From contig LWRO01000017.1 of NCBI GenBank assembly GCA_001657325.1, positions 62,001 through 126,000 of the forward strand: 64,000 bases of DNA. The letters are read 5' to 3'. Of the stretch, positions 24,969-35,561 are shown piece by piece; position 1 is the stretch's first letter; each line of letters starts with the position of its first letter. The position numbers were made by a program, and so were the translations under genes. The notes under the pieces were generated by a model, which saw only the letters and a program-made list of their open reading frames with translations, had not been told where the DNA came from and searched no databases. This DNA is from Geitlerinema sp. BBD 1991-9. Its GTDB lineage: Bacteria > Cyanobacteriota > Cyanobacteriia > Cyanobacteriales > Geitlerinemataceae.

Positions 24969-25946
24969 ATGTCACAGGAAAAACTTCAAGGCTGGACTCA
25001 AGACGTGTCTCCCTTCCATCCAGGCGAACGAGAAATTCAAACTCATCTGGGTATCCGCGACAAAACGGAAAATATCGGTCGCCGATTCATTCGCACGTTC
25101 ATGCCCGAACAGCATCGAGCGTTTTACGCAAAACTGCCGTTTGTCATGCTGGGTAGTCTGGACGATCGAGGTCGTCCCTGGGCTTCGATCGTGACTGGAA
25201 AACCGGGATTCATCGCCTCTTCCGACGACGTGACACTCGACATCACAACGCGCCCACTACCTGGCGACCCCCTCAACGACACCCTTCGAGAAAATGCCGA
25301 CATTGGTTTGCTAGGCATCGAACTCGAGACGCGCCGCCGCAATCGCGTCAACGGTAGCATTAAAGCGATTTCAAAAGATGGATTTACCGTCGCCGTTACT
25401 CAATCTTTTGGGAACTGTCCCCAATATATTCAAAAACGTCAGTTGTACCGGTTGCCAGAACGACTCAATGCCACGTCCCAAGACGCTCAGCATTCGACTC
25501 AACTGACGCAACCGATGCGAGATCTCATCGCGAATGCCGATACTCTATTTATTGCGACTAGCTACGTCGATCGCGACACTTCTGCTAACCAAGGTGTCGA
25601 TGTTTCTCACCGGGGGGGAAAGCCGGGATTTGTCCGTGTGGAAGACGATCGAACCTTTACCTTTCCCAATTTTTCAGGGAATAACTTCTACAACACGCTC
25701 GGCAATCTCCTACTGAACGATCGAGCGGGCATTCTCTTTATCGATTTTGACACCGGACATCTCTTGTCTCTCACCGGCCGTGCTGAGATCGTCTGGGATG
25801 GCGAAGACGTGGAAGCTTTCCAAGGTGCCGAACAACTCGTGCGCGTCACGATCGAGAAAATTGTCTATCGATCGGAAGCATTGCCGTTCCGTTGGGCGTT
25901 TCAGGAATATTCCCCGTCGCTAGAGTTTACCGGCCGCTGGAGCTGA
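24969..25946 (+). CDS. FMN-binding split-barrel (pyridoxamine-phosphate-oxidase-like) protein
   Basis: The 325-residue protein has the split-barrel core seen in flavin oxidoreductases linked to detoxification: FYAKLPFVMLGSLDDRGRPW with AGILFIDFDTGHLLSLTGRAEI. Some relatives carry a C-terminal [2Fe-2S] ferredoxin domain; this one ends in GRWS without it. It is the third gene of the TetR-controlled group, 94 bp after the second GST. A reductive role on organic electrophiles or quinones is inferred. The substrate is unknown. Confidence 0.85.
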   Translation: MSQEKLQGWTQDVSPFHPGEREIQTHLGIRDKTENIGRRFIRTFMPEQHRAFYAKLPFVMLGSLDDRGRPWASIVTGKPGFIASSDDVTLDITTRPLPGDPLNDTLRENADIGLLGIELETRRRNRVNGSIKAISKDGFTVAVTQSFGNCPQYIQKRQLYRLPERLNATSQDAQHSTQLTQPMRDLIANADTLFIATSYVDRDTSANQGVDVSHRGGKPGFVRVEDDRTFTFPNFSGNNFYNTLGNLLLNDRAGILFIDFDTGHLLSLTGRAEIVWDGEDVEAFQGAEQLVRVTIEKIVYRSEALPFRWAFQEYSPSLEFTGRWS

Positions 25947-26800
25947 CTGTTATACCATTTCTCGATAATCCTGCTAGAGATTCTCGGCTGAACTGGGGCG
26001 AACACCGTTCGCCCCTACAGACATCTATGGCATGAATTTTTTAAAAATGGTATTACAGATTCCCGTCGTGTCTCGATCGACCGGGTACTTTGAGACCACA
26101 TCGACTCGCGACATACATCGGCTAACTCACCCCTGGCAGAAGCTCAACAGACTCTGCACCTCTGCACTTATCCCAGATTTTCCCCGTAACAACGCTACTG
26201 CGGCCGCAGTCTCGCTTCTATTGTGTAATGAGATCTATCCTCACCGCTTGCACGACAGATTGCGGGCAGGGCTTGTTTTGGTCATCCACTGTAGCAGCCA
26301 GCCAGGTACAAAAGTCAGCAAGGCTTTAACGTCTGCAAAGACTTTGAGAGCGTACAACCCAGCGTATACTCGATCTCACCCCTTAAAATTGGGATGCTTC
26401 GAGTCTGGGTATTCGATCGACGTTCTTATCTTGCAAAATCCGGTTAAAACATTCTTTTATACTTTTTCTAAATTTCCTGAAATATAATTTTTTGCGATTA
26501 ATTTAAACAGGTTTATGGTAAGTGGATATTGCATCTTCGGTATCTAGTCGATACAGCTGACTGTCGCACGAACGGCCCTGTCGTTTGCTCCCATTATTTC
26601 GATCGATCTCGCTCTACCTCAAGCAGAATTCGAGTTGCTCGAGTGGAAATCGGGGTGTGTCATCGAGTTCCGTCTATACCCCATCTAGAACTCATTCAGA
26701 TCGATCTGCTATAATTGCTATTTATTATTAATTAAAGTCAGGTGCCAAAAGCCCCACAAAACCCAGAAAAAACAACAAATTAGCTTGTTGCTTCAATGCT
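25947..26800. other. 854-bp intergenic region with a dispersed palindrome
   Basis: A hairpin at 25995-26015 (GGGGCGAAC / GTTCGCCCC, 3-base loop) matches the larger palindrome at 40593-40632 and may end the GST transcript. A 151-codon frame at 26032-26487 shows no family features or ribosome-binding site and is not called. The last 300 bases are AT-rich and probably hold the promoter of the next gene. No RNA gene was recognised. Confidence 0.6.
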
Positions 26801-28936
26801 ATGACCCAGAAATTACGGCTCAATCTATTGAGAAATATTTTCAATAGTATGCGCTCGAAGCCTCAGTGGGGGCGATGTGTTCCCCTAGCGATCGTGTTGG
26901 TGGGTGGTTTGGTATCGTCCTTTACCGGTGCGTCGTTCGTGCGTCGATGGGAACGAGAGCGAACCCGAGAGCTGTTCGAGCGACAAGCGGACAACCTAGC
27001 GTTTGCCTTTCAACAACAGGTCGATCGATCGACGCAACTCGTCAACGCACTCCACGCTTTTTCCTCCATCTCCATCGATCTCGCGCCCGAGCTGTTTGCC
27101 AAATTCTCTCAAAGCCTGCTGGTCGGATCTCCGAGTACTTTTCACCTCGGATTGGCACAGTGGCGCTCCAACGACGAAACAATACGCTCGTGTTTTGCAG
27201 AAGACACCTCGAAGTCCGGGCGAGACGGACAGATGGAGATTGTCACCATCGAACCCCCTCAAACGCCGAGTTCGTGGATCGGTTGCGATCTCGCCCCATT
27301 ACTTCGCCAGCCGATATCGAGCCTCCCCGAACGGATGTCGATCGAGCCATCTGTCCGGTTTCCCGATGGCGAGTTAGGCTTTCTCATCAACCAACCCATT
27401 GACGATCGAAACCCCACAAGAGGCTTGGTTTTCGGCATCTACCGACTGTCAGACTTTTTCCAAGCCACGCTCGCCAGCCTCAACCTTCGCGATCTCGACC
27501 TTTACCTATACGACTTATCCGTCGATCGACTCGACTCCCAACTGAGGAAGCCCAGTCTCGATCCGAAATATCGCTTCCTCATGGGATACACCGCAAAGCA
27601 ACGTCAGCGCTTCGATCGAATCTCCGATCCGCCTCGATCGAGAAAACCTCTAGAATCCTACTGGAATCGGCGACGCCTCCCACAACCCGACGACGATCGT
27701 TATCCTCTTCCCAAACAATGTCCGTACAGTTCCGATTGGACGATCTGTCTGCGGACTGTGAACGTCGCCGATCGAGAATGGACGCTACTCGTCATCCCTC
27801 GATCGCCCTGGTGGAACGTTCCCTGGGTTTCAATGGCGACCCTGGCGATCGGCAGTTTGGGAACCAGCGTGTTAGTCGTATACCTCTGGATGTCTCTGCG
27901 CCGCGTATCGCAAACAGAAGCCCTCGCCCGCGACTTACGGAAAGCCAACACCGCCTATCGCGTCTCAGAAGCCCGAACTTGCGATCGAGCGAAGCGACTC
28001 GAACAGACCCTACGCGAACTGCACCACACCCAGGCGCAACTGATTCAAAGCGAAAAAATGTCCAGCCTGGGGCAGATGGTCGCGGGAATGGCGCACGAAA
28101 TTAACAATCCCGTCAACTTCATCTACGGAAATCTCGTCTATCTCAAAGACTATTCAAACACTCTGCTATCGCTGATTCGAGCGTACCAACATCACGTTCC
28201 CGATCCACCCGCCGAAATCGAGGAACTGGCAGAAGACGCTGAATTAACATTTGTCGTTGAAGACCTTCCCAAAGTCATCGATTCCATGAAAATGGGAACC
28301 GAGCGTATTCGGGATATTATTCAATCGCTGCGAACCTTCTCCCGTTTCGACGAAGCCGAACTCAAAGCCGTGGATTTACACGAAGGCATCGACAGCACGC
28401 TATCGATCTTACAACACCGCCTCAAGCCCAACGGCGAACGACCTCAAATCCAAGTCATCCAAAACTACGGCGATCTCCCCCTCATCGAATGTCACGCCAG
28501 TCAACTCAACCAAGTCTTTATGAACCTGCTGTCGAACGCCATCGATGCACTCGACGACATCGATCGAATTCGCACCCCCGAGGAACGGCGCACCAAGCCA
28601 CCGACGATCGAGATATCCACAGAACTCACGGCTTCCAATCTCGCAATCGTTCGCATCGCCGATAACGGTTGTGGCATCCCCGAATCGGCCAAACCCAAAC
28701 TGTTCGATCCTTTCTTTACGACTAAACCTGTCGGACAGGGAACTGGTTTAGGACTGGCGATTAGCTATCAAATTGTAGAAAGAAACCATCGAGGAACACT
28801 ATCCTATCAAAGTCAAATCGGAAGTGGTACCGAATTTCAAGTGAATATTCCAATCGGACCCCTTTCCCGATCCAATATCGAAACAGACAAATCAGACCTC
28901 GAAAAAGTTCGATTGTTATCCGACACGATATCTTAA
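26801..28936 (+). CDS. membrane sensor histidine kinase with CHASE domain
   Basis: The 711-residue protein has TM1 (about 27-46), then a long extracytoplasmic CHASE domain (about 50-335; NLAFAFQQQVDRSTQLVNAL, GLAQW, GLVFGIYRLSDFF). TM2 lies at about 343-365. A coiled-coil linker (370-420) and a cyanobacterial-type kinase core follow. The phosphoacceptor is H432 in GMAHEINNPVNFIYGNL. HATPase motifs are NLLSNAIDAL, DNGCGIP and GTGLGLAISYQIVERN. It should sense a small extracellular ligand. No response regulator is adjacent, so its partner is elsewhere. Confidence 0.92.
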   Translation: MTQKLRLNLLRNIFNSMRSKPQWGRCVPLAIVLVGGLVSSFTGASFVRRWERERTRELFERQADNLAFAFQQQVDRSTQLVNALHAFSSISIDLAPELFAKFSQSLLVGSPSTFHLGLAQWRSNDETIRSCFAEDTSKSGRDGQMEIVTIEPPQTPSSWIGCDLAPLLRQPISSLPERMSIEPSVRFPDGELGFLINQPIDDRNPTRGLVFGIYRLSDFFQATLASLNLRDLDLYLYDLSVDRLDSQLRKPSLDPKYRFLMGYTAKQRQRFDRISDPPRSRKPLESYWNRRRLPQPDDDRYPLPKQCPYSSDWTICLRTVNVADREWTLLVIPRSPWWNVPWVSMATLAIGSLGTSVLVVYLWMSLRRVSQTEALARDLRKANTAYRVSEARTCDRAKRLEQTLRELHHTQAQLIQSEKMSSLGQMVAGMAHEINNPVNFIYGNLVYLKDYSNTLLSLIRAYQHHVPDPPAEIEELAEDAELTFVVEDLPKVIDSMKMGTERIRDIIQSLRTFSRFDEAELKAVDLHEGIDSTLSILQHRLKPNGERPQIQVIQNYGDLPLIECHASQLNQVFMNLLSNAIDALDDIDRIRTPEERRTKPPTIEISTELTASNLAIVRIADNGCGIPESAKPKLFDPFFTTKPVGQGTGLGLAISYQIVERNHRGTLSYQSQIGSGTEFQVNIPIGPLSRSNIETDKSDLEKVRLLSDTIS

Positions 28937-28967
28937 GCTCGCGTTTGAGATGCCGTTGCGACCCAGC

Positions 28968-28998
28968 AAAAACCCCAGTTCCCCTCAGGAAACTGGGG
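28968..28998 (-). terminator. intrinsic terminator of ndhB (between convergent genes)
   Basis: On the minus strand CCCCAGTT and AACTGGGG pair around a 10-base loop and are followed by TTTTT, 32 bp after the ndhB stop. It may also stop the convergent kinase transcript. Confidence 0.8.
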
Positions 28999-29029
28999 CT
29001 GTCTTATCGAACACGAGATTTGAGGGAAA

Positions 29030-30598
29030 CTACGGCGCTTCCGAGGGAGCCGATTCCACCAGTACCGAAACCACCGCCGGCGACGGCGACATCGACGATT
29101 GCAAAACTGGGGATTGCGTGACCGCCTCGTTCGCCAAAGTCAATAGCGGATTCGCCAAAATTCCCGCCACTGACGTGACCAACACCGACAAGACCAAACC
29201 CACCTGGAGCGGGCGCATTCCCGGCAAGTTCCAGCGAATTTCCGGGTAGTTCTTCACCGCCTCAGACATTTCGTGGGGTTCCTTGACCACCATCATCTTG
29301 ACCACGCGGATGTAGTAGTAAATCGATACCACGCTCGTGACCAAGCCCAGTAACACTAAGAGATAGAGTCCAGCTTGCCAACCCGCCCAGAACAGATAGA
29401 TTTTACCGAAGAATCCCGCCATGGGGGGAATACCGCCTAGCGACAGCAGACAAATACTCAACCCCAAAGTCAGGAGGGGATCTTTCTGATACAGTCCAGC
29501 ATATTCGCTGATTCGATCGGTTCCCGTGCGCAGAGAGAAAAGAATCACGCACGCAAAGCCGCCCAGGTTCATAAACAAGTACACCAGCAGATAGAACACC
29601 ATGCTGGCATAACCGTCATCCGTTCCTGCAAGCAAACCGATCAGGACGAAACCGGCTTGAGCGATCGAAGAATAAGCGAGCATCCGTTTCATGCTCGTCT
29701 GCGTCAAGGCCACCACGTTTCCCAGCACCATACTCAAAATAGCCAGTGCCGTAAACACGAAATGCCATTGATCCGTCAGAGACGAGAACGCCGTCACGAG
29801 CAGGCGAATCGCGAGGGCGAAACCGGCTGCTTTCGACCCCACAGACAGAAACGCCACCACAGGAGTCGGCGATCCTTCATACACGTCCGGCGTCCACTGA
29901 TGGAAGGGAACAGCCGAGATTTTAAACGCAATTCCAGTGACCGTGAAGACCAGCGCGATGGCCATCCCGATGGCTTGGCTGCCGTCAGCTTGAGCGATAG
30001 CAGCAGCAATTTTATCCAGTTGGGTTTCGCCCCCCGAGAGTCCGTAGAGCAGCGAGACTCCGTAGAGAAACACCGCCGAACTGGACGCACCAATGAGCAA
30101 ATATTTCAATGCCGCCTCGTTAGAACGGCTATCCCGCTTCATGTACCCCGTCAGAAGGTACGAGGAAATACTGAGGGTTTCCAAAGCAACGAAAATCGTC
30201 ACCAACTCGTTCGCGCCGGACAGAAACATCCCGCCCAAGGTCGCGGTCATCATGATACTCAGAAATTCAGCCAGAGACGTCCCGCTCTGTTCGACGTAGC
30301 GGACAGACATCAAAATCGTCACGGCTGTGGAGAGCGCGATAATGCCGCGAAATACCAAGCTGAGGGGATCGCTGTTAAACGCGCCGAGGAACCCCAAGGT
30401 GTTGAGGTTGTTCCACTGGTACGCCAAAGCGACGACCGCAGCCAGTAATCCCGCGATCGTCAGGTAGGGCGTCCAACGAGTAGACTTCCGGCCGACGATC
30501 AAATCTCCGATAATCGCTATCAGGAGTGTGGCGAGAACGATGCCCTCCGGCAAAATCGTCTCAGCATTAAGCTGAGTGGCTAGGTTGGCAACATCCAT
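29030..30598 (-). CDS. ndhB: NAD(P)H-quinone oxidoreductase subunit 2 (NdhB)
   Basis: The 522-residue protein is a proton-pumping antiporter-like subunit of cyanobacterial NDH-1, acting in respiration and cyclic electron flow in the thylakoid membrane. About 14 hydrophobic helices are visible. Conserved segments include [59 protein letters not shown] and [13 protein letters not shown]. The start [20 protein letters not shown] fits the family. It is a single-gene unit here, as is common in cyanobacteria. Confidence 0.97.
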   Translation of the reverse strand: MDVANLATQLNAETILPEGIVLATLLIAIIGDLIVGRKSTRWTPYLTIAGLLAAVVALAYQWNNLNTLGFLGAFNSDPLSLVFRGIIALSTAVTILMSVRYVEQSGTSLAEFLSIMMTATLGGMFLSGANELVTIFVALETLSISSYLLTGYMKRDSRSNEAALKYLLIGASSSAVFLYGVSLLYGLSGGETQLDKIAAAIAQADGSQAIGMAIALVFTVTGIAFKISAVPFHQWTPDVYEGSPTPVVAFLSVGSKAAGFALAIRLLVTAFSSLTDQWHFVFTALAILSMVLGNVVALTQTSMKRMLAYSSIAQAGFVLIGLLAGTDDGYASMVFYLLVYLFMNLGGFACVILFSLRTGTDRISEYAGLYQKDPLLTLGLSICLLSLGGIPPMAGFFGKIYLFWAGWQAGLYLLVLLGLVTSVVSIYYYIRVVKMMVVKEPHEMSEAVKNYPEIRWNLPGMRPLQVGLVLSVLVTSVAGILANPLLTLANEAVTQSPVLQSSMSPSPAVVSVLVESAPSEAP

Positions 30599-30694
30599 AG
30601 GCGTTTAGCTTAAACTTTAAAATCCGTTACAACTATTAGGATTTTAACGGGTGGCCTGTCCCTTTCAAAAATCGATCGTGTTAGAGATCGAGCT

Positions 30695-31873
30695 GTGTTA
30701 CAAAATCTGTCCGTTCGTTCGCGAAGCGGTGCGGAGCATTATCGATCGAGACGTTTGTCTGCAACATCAATGAAAGACTATTTTCACGAACGACCGGGGA
30801 GCGTCCCCGGCACGTTAATCTTCGATGAAAACACTTCACCCGCACAGTTAGCACTCTTCGACTGGGACGGGATGGAAACCCAAACGTTTGAAGATATCGA
30901 GCCAGAGGCCTGTACGCCTTATCTCGAGAGCGATTCGGTGTCGTGGATAGACGTGCGCGGTTTGGGCGACGGTCAGTTTTGGCAGCAGATGGGGAAGGTG
31001 TTCGATTTACACCCGCTACTGCTCGAGGATTTGGTCAACACGCCACAACGCCCCAAAGTCGAAGAATACGACGATCGATTGGTGATTATTTCCCGTTTGG
31101 TCGTGCCTCGGGACAACAAACCGGGTTTCGACAGCCAACAAATTGGTTTCGTCCTGACCGCAAACTACTTGTTAACGGTTCGAGAACGGCTCGATCTCGA
31201 TCTCCGCGATAGCTTTGAACCCGTGCGCGAACGCCTCCGCGCGAACAAACTCGGACGTTGCAGCGTCGATTACCTCGCCTACACGCTTATCGATGCTGCC
31301 ATTGATGGCTTTTTCCCCGTTTTAGAACAGTATGGCGAACGCCTTGCCCACCTTGAGGAAGAAGTGGTTGCCGAACCGACACCGCACACCCTCCAGAAAA
31401 TCTACCAGCTCCGGCGAGAATTGCTCGAACTGCGTCGTGCCATCTGGCCGCAACGCAGCGTCGTCAATTTACTCAGTCGTACTGGAAACGACCCGATCGT
31501 CAGTACGGACGTTCGGCTTTATCTGCGCCACTGTTACGACCACGTCTTACAAGTGTTGGAAATGGTGGAGACTTATCGAGAACTCGCTTCGGGATTGATG
31601 GACGTGTATCTATCTGCCGTAAGCAACAAAACCAACGAGGTGATGAAAGTCCTCACCGTCATTTCGACGATTTTCATTCCTCTAACCTTCCTCGTCGGCG
31701 TGTACGGCATGAACTTCAATCCCGAAAGTTCGCCGTGGAATATGCCGGAGTTAAATTGGTACTGGGGTTATCCGGTCTTTTGGGCGGTTACGTTAGTGAT
31801 AGCGATGGGGTCGGCGATCTTTTTCTGGCGGCGGGGTTGGTTTGAAACCACCTCGGGGTTTGAGGAAGATTAA
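30695..31873 (+). CDS. corA: CorA-type Mg2+/Co2+ transporter
   Basis: The protein (392 residues from the GTG at 30695, 367 from the ATG at 30770) has the long cytosolic N-domain and the two C-terminal helices of CorA. The signature YGMNF closes TM1 and is followed by a PVFWAVTLVIAMGSAIFFWRR helix. The longer start is kept because relatives have residues before the conserved YFHERPGSVPGTL. A weak GAG lies upstream of GTG, whereas nothing precedes the ATG. It is divergent from ndhB by 96 bp. Confidence 0.93.
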   Translation: MLQNLSVRSRSGAEHYRSRRLSATSMKDYFHERPGSVPGTLIFDENTSPAQLALFDWDGMETQTFEDIEPEACTPYLESDSVSWIDVRGLGDGQFWQQMGKVFDLHPLLLEDLVNTPQRPKVEEYDDRLVIISRLVVPRDNKPGFDSQQIGFVLTANYLLTVRERLDLDLRDSFEPVRERLRANKLGRCSVDYLAYTLIDAAIDGFFPVLEQYGERLAHLEEEVVAEPTPHTLQKIYQLRRELLELRRAIWPQRSVVNLLSRTGNDPIVSTDVRLYLRHCYDHVLQVLEMVETYRELASGLMDVYLSAVSNKTNEVMKVLTVISTIFIPLTFLVGVYGMNFNPESSPWNMPELNWYWGYPVFWAVTLVIAMGSAIFFWRRGWFETTSGFEED

Positions 31874-32057
31874 ACACCAACTGAAGAAACCCTGGGAATC
31901 GAACCCATCGATCTCCTTAAAATAGAACAGGTAATCAGTCCCCTATCGTTTTTGTCCCGATCGCAGGATAATCGAACGGGATACGCCCATTACAGGTGAC
32001 TCGCGAATTTTTCGTGTCTGTTCCCGAAGCTTTTTCTGCTATTCGATCGACTCTCTA

Positions 32058-33563
32058 ATGGACTGGACGACCCCGCTCAAAGTACAACAAGCTGATTTTC
32101 AGCAGAGACTGCGTTTCGCCTCCGACACGAGCGATCTGTCGCTGCTCTTACGCAGCGCTCGACCGGGATTACACGGTGAGGTTGTCGAAATTATGGGCGA
32201 TCGACTCTCACAACTGCGGGCGCAGTGTCGCCGCTTCATTCTGCGCTCCGATCCGTCGATCCCCGTGCGAGACTTGCTGCGACGCTATTTAAAAGAACAA
32301 CTCGCTCGCACGGCTGTGGCCACAGTTCTCGATGCGACGGTCGTTCCCATCGAGTTCGACCCCGCTGCAGAAACGCCCGAACCGGCGTTTCACTCGGCCG
32401 AGCGTCCCCAGGTTCGCATTGCGGTGGAAGTGACCGTCGGCGATCGGATGCCGACGCTGTCCGCATCTCCCCATTTACCGGAGTGTGACCTGATCGTTTG
32501 GGTCTGGATTCGCGAACCCATTGATGAAACCTGTCCGTCTTATCGTCCGGTTCTGGCGGGTTTTCTCCCGATCGATCGAATGCCAGCAACACCCTCGATC
32601 GAGTGGGACGAATTATTCTATATCGGCGGTCTGCGGGCATATTTAGAAAGCTTTCGAGTTTCTGCACCCACGGTTTCCTCCAAATGGCTGCGTCCGGTGA
32701 CGGGTAGCTCGAATTTTGCCTATCCTTTAGCGGTCAGTGCCGACGGAACGCGGGTGGTCAGCGGCAGTTACGACGGAAAATTGAAGGTGTGGCAGTTGAG
32801 CGAGTCGGAACTCAGCGGCCTTCTCGCGGGACATCCTTGGTCTTTTGCGCCGACACCGACGGGAACGTCCGGACAGTCGCTTTCCATGCGATCGACGGAT
32901 AAAACCCTACAACTTTTGCAGTCTGGAAACGCGAAACTCGCTCGGACTCTCGACGGTCATCCCAGTGGGATTACAGCCGTGGCGCTCAGTCCCAACGGCG
33001 TCGATCTCGTCAGCGGTGGATGTGACGGAACCGTTAAAATTTGGGATTTGACCCGCAGTGAGTTGCGTTATGAGTTGAAGGTGCATCGCAGTGCCGTTCG
33101 CGCCATTGCTGTTTCCGCAGACGGTCGGAGCTTTGCCAGTGGGGGTCTCGATCGATCGATCGAGGTGAGATCGACGGACAGCGGCGAGGTCGTTCTGGCG
33201 TTGGCATCGAGTGGAGATTCGATCGCAGCTGTTGCCCTTTCTTCCGATGGAACGGTTCTCGCCTGCGGCTCCCAGTCTGGGAACATCGAAGTCTGGAATG
33301 TCCCTCGGGGTGAAAAACTTTACGATTTCGAGGGTCATGCGGGGACGGTTCGATCGATGGTCATTGGTGAAGACGGGCGATTGTTAGCCAGCGGGAGTAC
33401 GGAACGCACGCTCAAACTGTGGGACATACAAACGGGTCAGCTACAGCAAGTTCTCACGGGATATACCGATCCCCTCGTCGCCGTTGCGCCCAACGCGAAA
33501 GGAACTTGGCTCGAGTTGAGCTTATTTCAACAGCGTAGCGACGATTGGCAATTGGAACCTTAA
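32058..33563 (+). CDS. cytosolic WD40-repeat protein with an uncharacterised N-terminal domain
   Basis: In this 501-residue protein, residues about 1-215 form a domain I do not recognise (DLIVWVWIREPID, VLAGFLPIDRMP, WDELFYIGGLRAYLESF). Residues about 225-500 are six to seven WD40 blades with regular turns such as ALSPNGVDLVSGGCDGTVKI and LASGSTERTLKLWDIQTGQL. No signal peptide or membrane helix is seen. Blade two (TPTGTSGQSLSMRSTDKTL) is degenerate. It probably acts as a scaffold. The final strands (LELSLFQQRSDDWQLEP) match the usual ending of cyanobacterial WD40 proteins. Confidence 0.83.
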   Translation: MDWTTPLKVQQADFQQRLRFASDTSDLSLLLRSARPGLHGEVVEIMGDRLSQLRAQCRRFILRSDPSIPVRDLLRRYLKEQLARTAVATVLDATVVPIEFDPAAETPEPAFHSAERPQVRIAVEVTVGDRMPTLSASPHLPECDLIVWVWIREPIDETCPSYRPVLAGFLPIDRMPATPSIEWDELFYIGGLRAYLESFRVSAPTVSSKWLRPVTGSSNFAYPLAVSADGTRVVSGSYDGKLKVWQLSESELSGLLAGHPWSFAPTPTGTSGQSLSMRSTDKTLQLLQSGNAKLARTLDGHPSGITAVALSPNGVDLVSGGCDGTVKIWDLTRSELRYELKVHRSAVRAIAVSADGRSFASGGLDRSIEVRSTDSGEVVLALASSGDSIAAVALSSDGTVLACGSQSGNIEVWNVPRGEKLYDFEGHAGTVRSMVIGEDGRLLASGSTERTLKLWDIQTGQLQQVLTGYTDPLVAVAPNAKGTWLELSLFQQRSDDWQLEP

Positions 33564-33637
33564 CTGAAGCGTGTCGCACGGGGATGTTGTCTGTGTTTAA
33601 AACGCTCGAATTGAAATCGATGAATGCGAGAACGACC

Positions 33638-33958
33638 ATGACCGAAAACGCTTCTACTCGATCGCGCTCTGAAGGAACTGGAAAATCCAGAGTTCGCGTT
33701 TTCATCTCGGGTACGGTGCAAGGGGTGGGTTTTCGCTATTCGACTCAGATTCAAGCGGAACGTTTGAGTTTGTCGGGTTGGGTTCGCAACCGCCGAGACG
33801 GCCGCGTTGAAGCCGTATTTGAAGGCGATCGATCGGCGGTCGAATCTGCTCTCGCCTGGTGTCGCCGAGGCCCCGTCTCCGCTGTCGTCACTGACTTATC
33901 GAGCGAGTGGGAAACGCCGGAAGGGCTGGTGAGCTTTGAATTACGACCGACGGTTTGA
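33638..33958 (+). CDS. acyP: acylphosphatase
   Basis: This small enzyme hydrolyses acyl phosphates. The 106-residue form has the complete signature: VRVFISGTVQGVGFRYST with catalytic R33, and GWVRNRRDGRVEAVFEG with catalytic N51. Several in-frame starts exist (33545, 33584, 33620). The ATG at 33638 is chosen because a GAGA lies at the right distance and the extra residues are not family-like. It follows the WD40 gene by 74 bp, so co-transcription is possible. Confidence 0.92.
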   Translation: MTENASTRSRSEGTGKSRVRVFISGTVQGVGFRYSTQIQAERLSLSGWVRNRRDGRVEAVFEGDRSAVESALAWCRRGPVSAVVTDLSSEWETPEGLVSFELRPTV

Positions 33959-34112
33959 GGCAATGACTGAATTTGCATATTCTTGAAAAAATGTCAACCC
34001 GAGAATGTGCGACTTCTCAATCCTCTATTACGCTAGAGATAGAAGAGAGGTTGACGTTTTAAGATGAACGCGACGGCCTCTCAATGCCCATCTTCCTAGT
34101 TCCTGTGCGCCT

Positions 34113-35369
34113 ATGGCCTCGATCGCCCGCAAAAACCTACTCGAAGATATTCCCCGGTTTCTGGTTGCCCAAGCTGGGATTATGTTTGCCGTCACGCTTG
34201 TGACCGTTCAAACCGGACTTTTTCGGGGATTTCTCAAATCGACAGCACTCGTTCTCGACAAATCGAAGGCCGACATCTGGGTGTCGTCAGAAGAGATGGT
34301 TTACTTCGAGCTGACACCACCGTTGCCCCTGGAACTGTTGTTTCTGGCGCGACAAGTGGATGGTGTCGATCTGGCCGAACCGCTGTTGTTGCCCTCGGGT
34401 CAGTGGCACGAACCCGGTGGCAACATCGCCCCCTTGCGACTGATCGGTTTCGATCCGGGCGGCGAACTGTTTGCCCCCTGGAACGTTTTGGAAGGGAGTA
34501 CGAGCGAGTTACAGAAACCCTATACGATTATCGTCGATCGATCGCAACTCGATGCCCTCAACCTCGACAGCGTGGGCCAAAGTGGTGAGATTAACTCGCT
34601 TCCAGCCCGCGTTGTCGGTATCACCGAAGGTACGCAGTCGATCGCCTCGAGCGTGTTCGTTTTTACCTCCTTGGAAACTGCAAACACCTACGCGACCACG
34701 AGAATCAGCACCTCAGTCGATTGCACGGTGCGACCGGGGGGCGACGTACAATGTACGAACGTTTATCGTAAAAAAAACAATACGTCAACGGAGGAAAATT
34801 CACCTCCGCCGCCGCCCCGTCCCCTAACGAGATCGGATACGATGACACATATCCTGATCCGCGCCCAGGCCGATCGAGATTTGCAAAAACTCAAACAAAA
34901 TCTCGAAAACGCCCTTCCGGGAACAGTGGCTTACACGCGAGAAGAAATCGCCCAACGCACGCGCGATTACTGGCAAAAACGCACGGGAATCGGCTTTGTG
35001 TTAGGGTTCGGAGCGGGATTGGGGGTGGTCGTCGGCATTGCGATCGTCGGTCAGATCCTCTACTCGTCGGTTTCCGATCACCTGAAAGAGTTTGGCACTC
35101 TCAAAGCCATGGGCGCATCCGATTGGACACTCTACCGCGTAATCATTGAGCAGGCACTTTGGATGGCGGTACTGGGATACGTACCGGGACTCGTTCTCTG
35201 TCTCGGACTGTCGAAATGGGCAGCATCTGCGATGGGAATCGTGATTTTGATTACCCCAACCACTGCTGCAGGAGTTCTCGGACTCACAGTCACCATGTGT
35301 GTGGGGTCTGGTTTCTTCGCCATCCAAAAAGTCACGCGAGTCGATCCAGCGATTGTTTTCAAAGCATAA
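34113..35369 (+). CDS. ABC exporter permease, DevC-like (FtsX/MacB fold)
   Basis: The 418-residue protein has one N-terminal helix (about 17-40) and a periplasmic domain (45-290, starting KSKADIWVSSEEM). Three C-terminal helices follow (about 295-325, 345-368, 380-405), with FGTLKAMGASDWTLYRVIIEQ before the third TM. This is the DevC group of permeases, which in heterocyst formers export glycolipids with DevB and DevA. The periplasmic domain has an unusual Pro/Asn/Ser-rich insert near 225-245. The ATPase gene follows after 192 bp. No DevB-like membrane-fusion gene is adjacent. Substrate unknown. Confidence 0.9.
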   Translation: MASIARKNLLEDIPRFLVAQAGIMFAVTLVTVQTGLFRGFLKSTALVLDKSKADIWVSSEEMVYFELTPPLPLELLFLARQVDGVDLAEPLLLPSGQWHEPGGNIAPLRLIGFDPGGELFAPWNVLEGSTSELQKPYTIIVDRSQLDALNLDSVGQSGEINSLPARVVGITEGTQSIASSVFVFTSLETANTYATTRISTSVDCTVRPGGDVQCTNVYRKKNNTSTEENSPPPPPRPLTRSDTMTHILIRAQADRDLQKLKQNLENALPGTVAYTREEIAQRTRDYWQKRTGIGFVLGFGAGLGVVVGIAIVGQILYSSVSDHLKEFGTLKAMGASDWTLYRVIIEQALWMAVLGYVPGLVLCLGLSKWAASAMGIVILITPTTAAGVLGLTVTMCVGSGFFAIQKVTRVDPAIVFKA

Positions 35370-35561
35370 CCGTCATGGTGCGGGTTTTGAGGCAGTTTGC
35401 TTGAAATTCCCCAGGGAATCGTTAAAGATGGAGCTATCTTCTCCGTTGCCCCTCACACGCCTTTTCGATTGAACTCGGTGCTATTGCAACAAGAGATCGA
35501 TCGTTCGCTAAAGCTTCGCGAGCTAAATCCTCCGATACGATCGTGCTAGAGACTTGAATCA

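Noticed and set aside
26032-26487. 151-codon frame in the gap after the FMN split-barrel gene
   Set aside because: No ribosome-binding site, irregular composition, no recognisable motif or hydrophobic pattern.
31893-31907. tRNA-like T-arm (minus strand GGGTTCGATTCCC) downstream of corA
   Set aside because: No matching acceptor stem, D-arm or anticodon stem could be built in the surrounding 100 bases; it could at most be a fragment.
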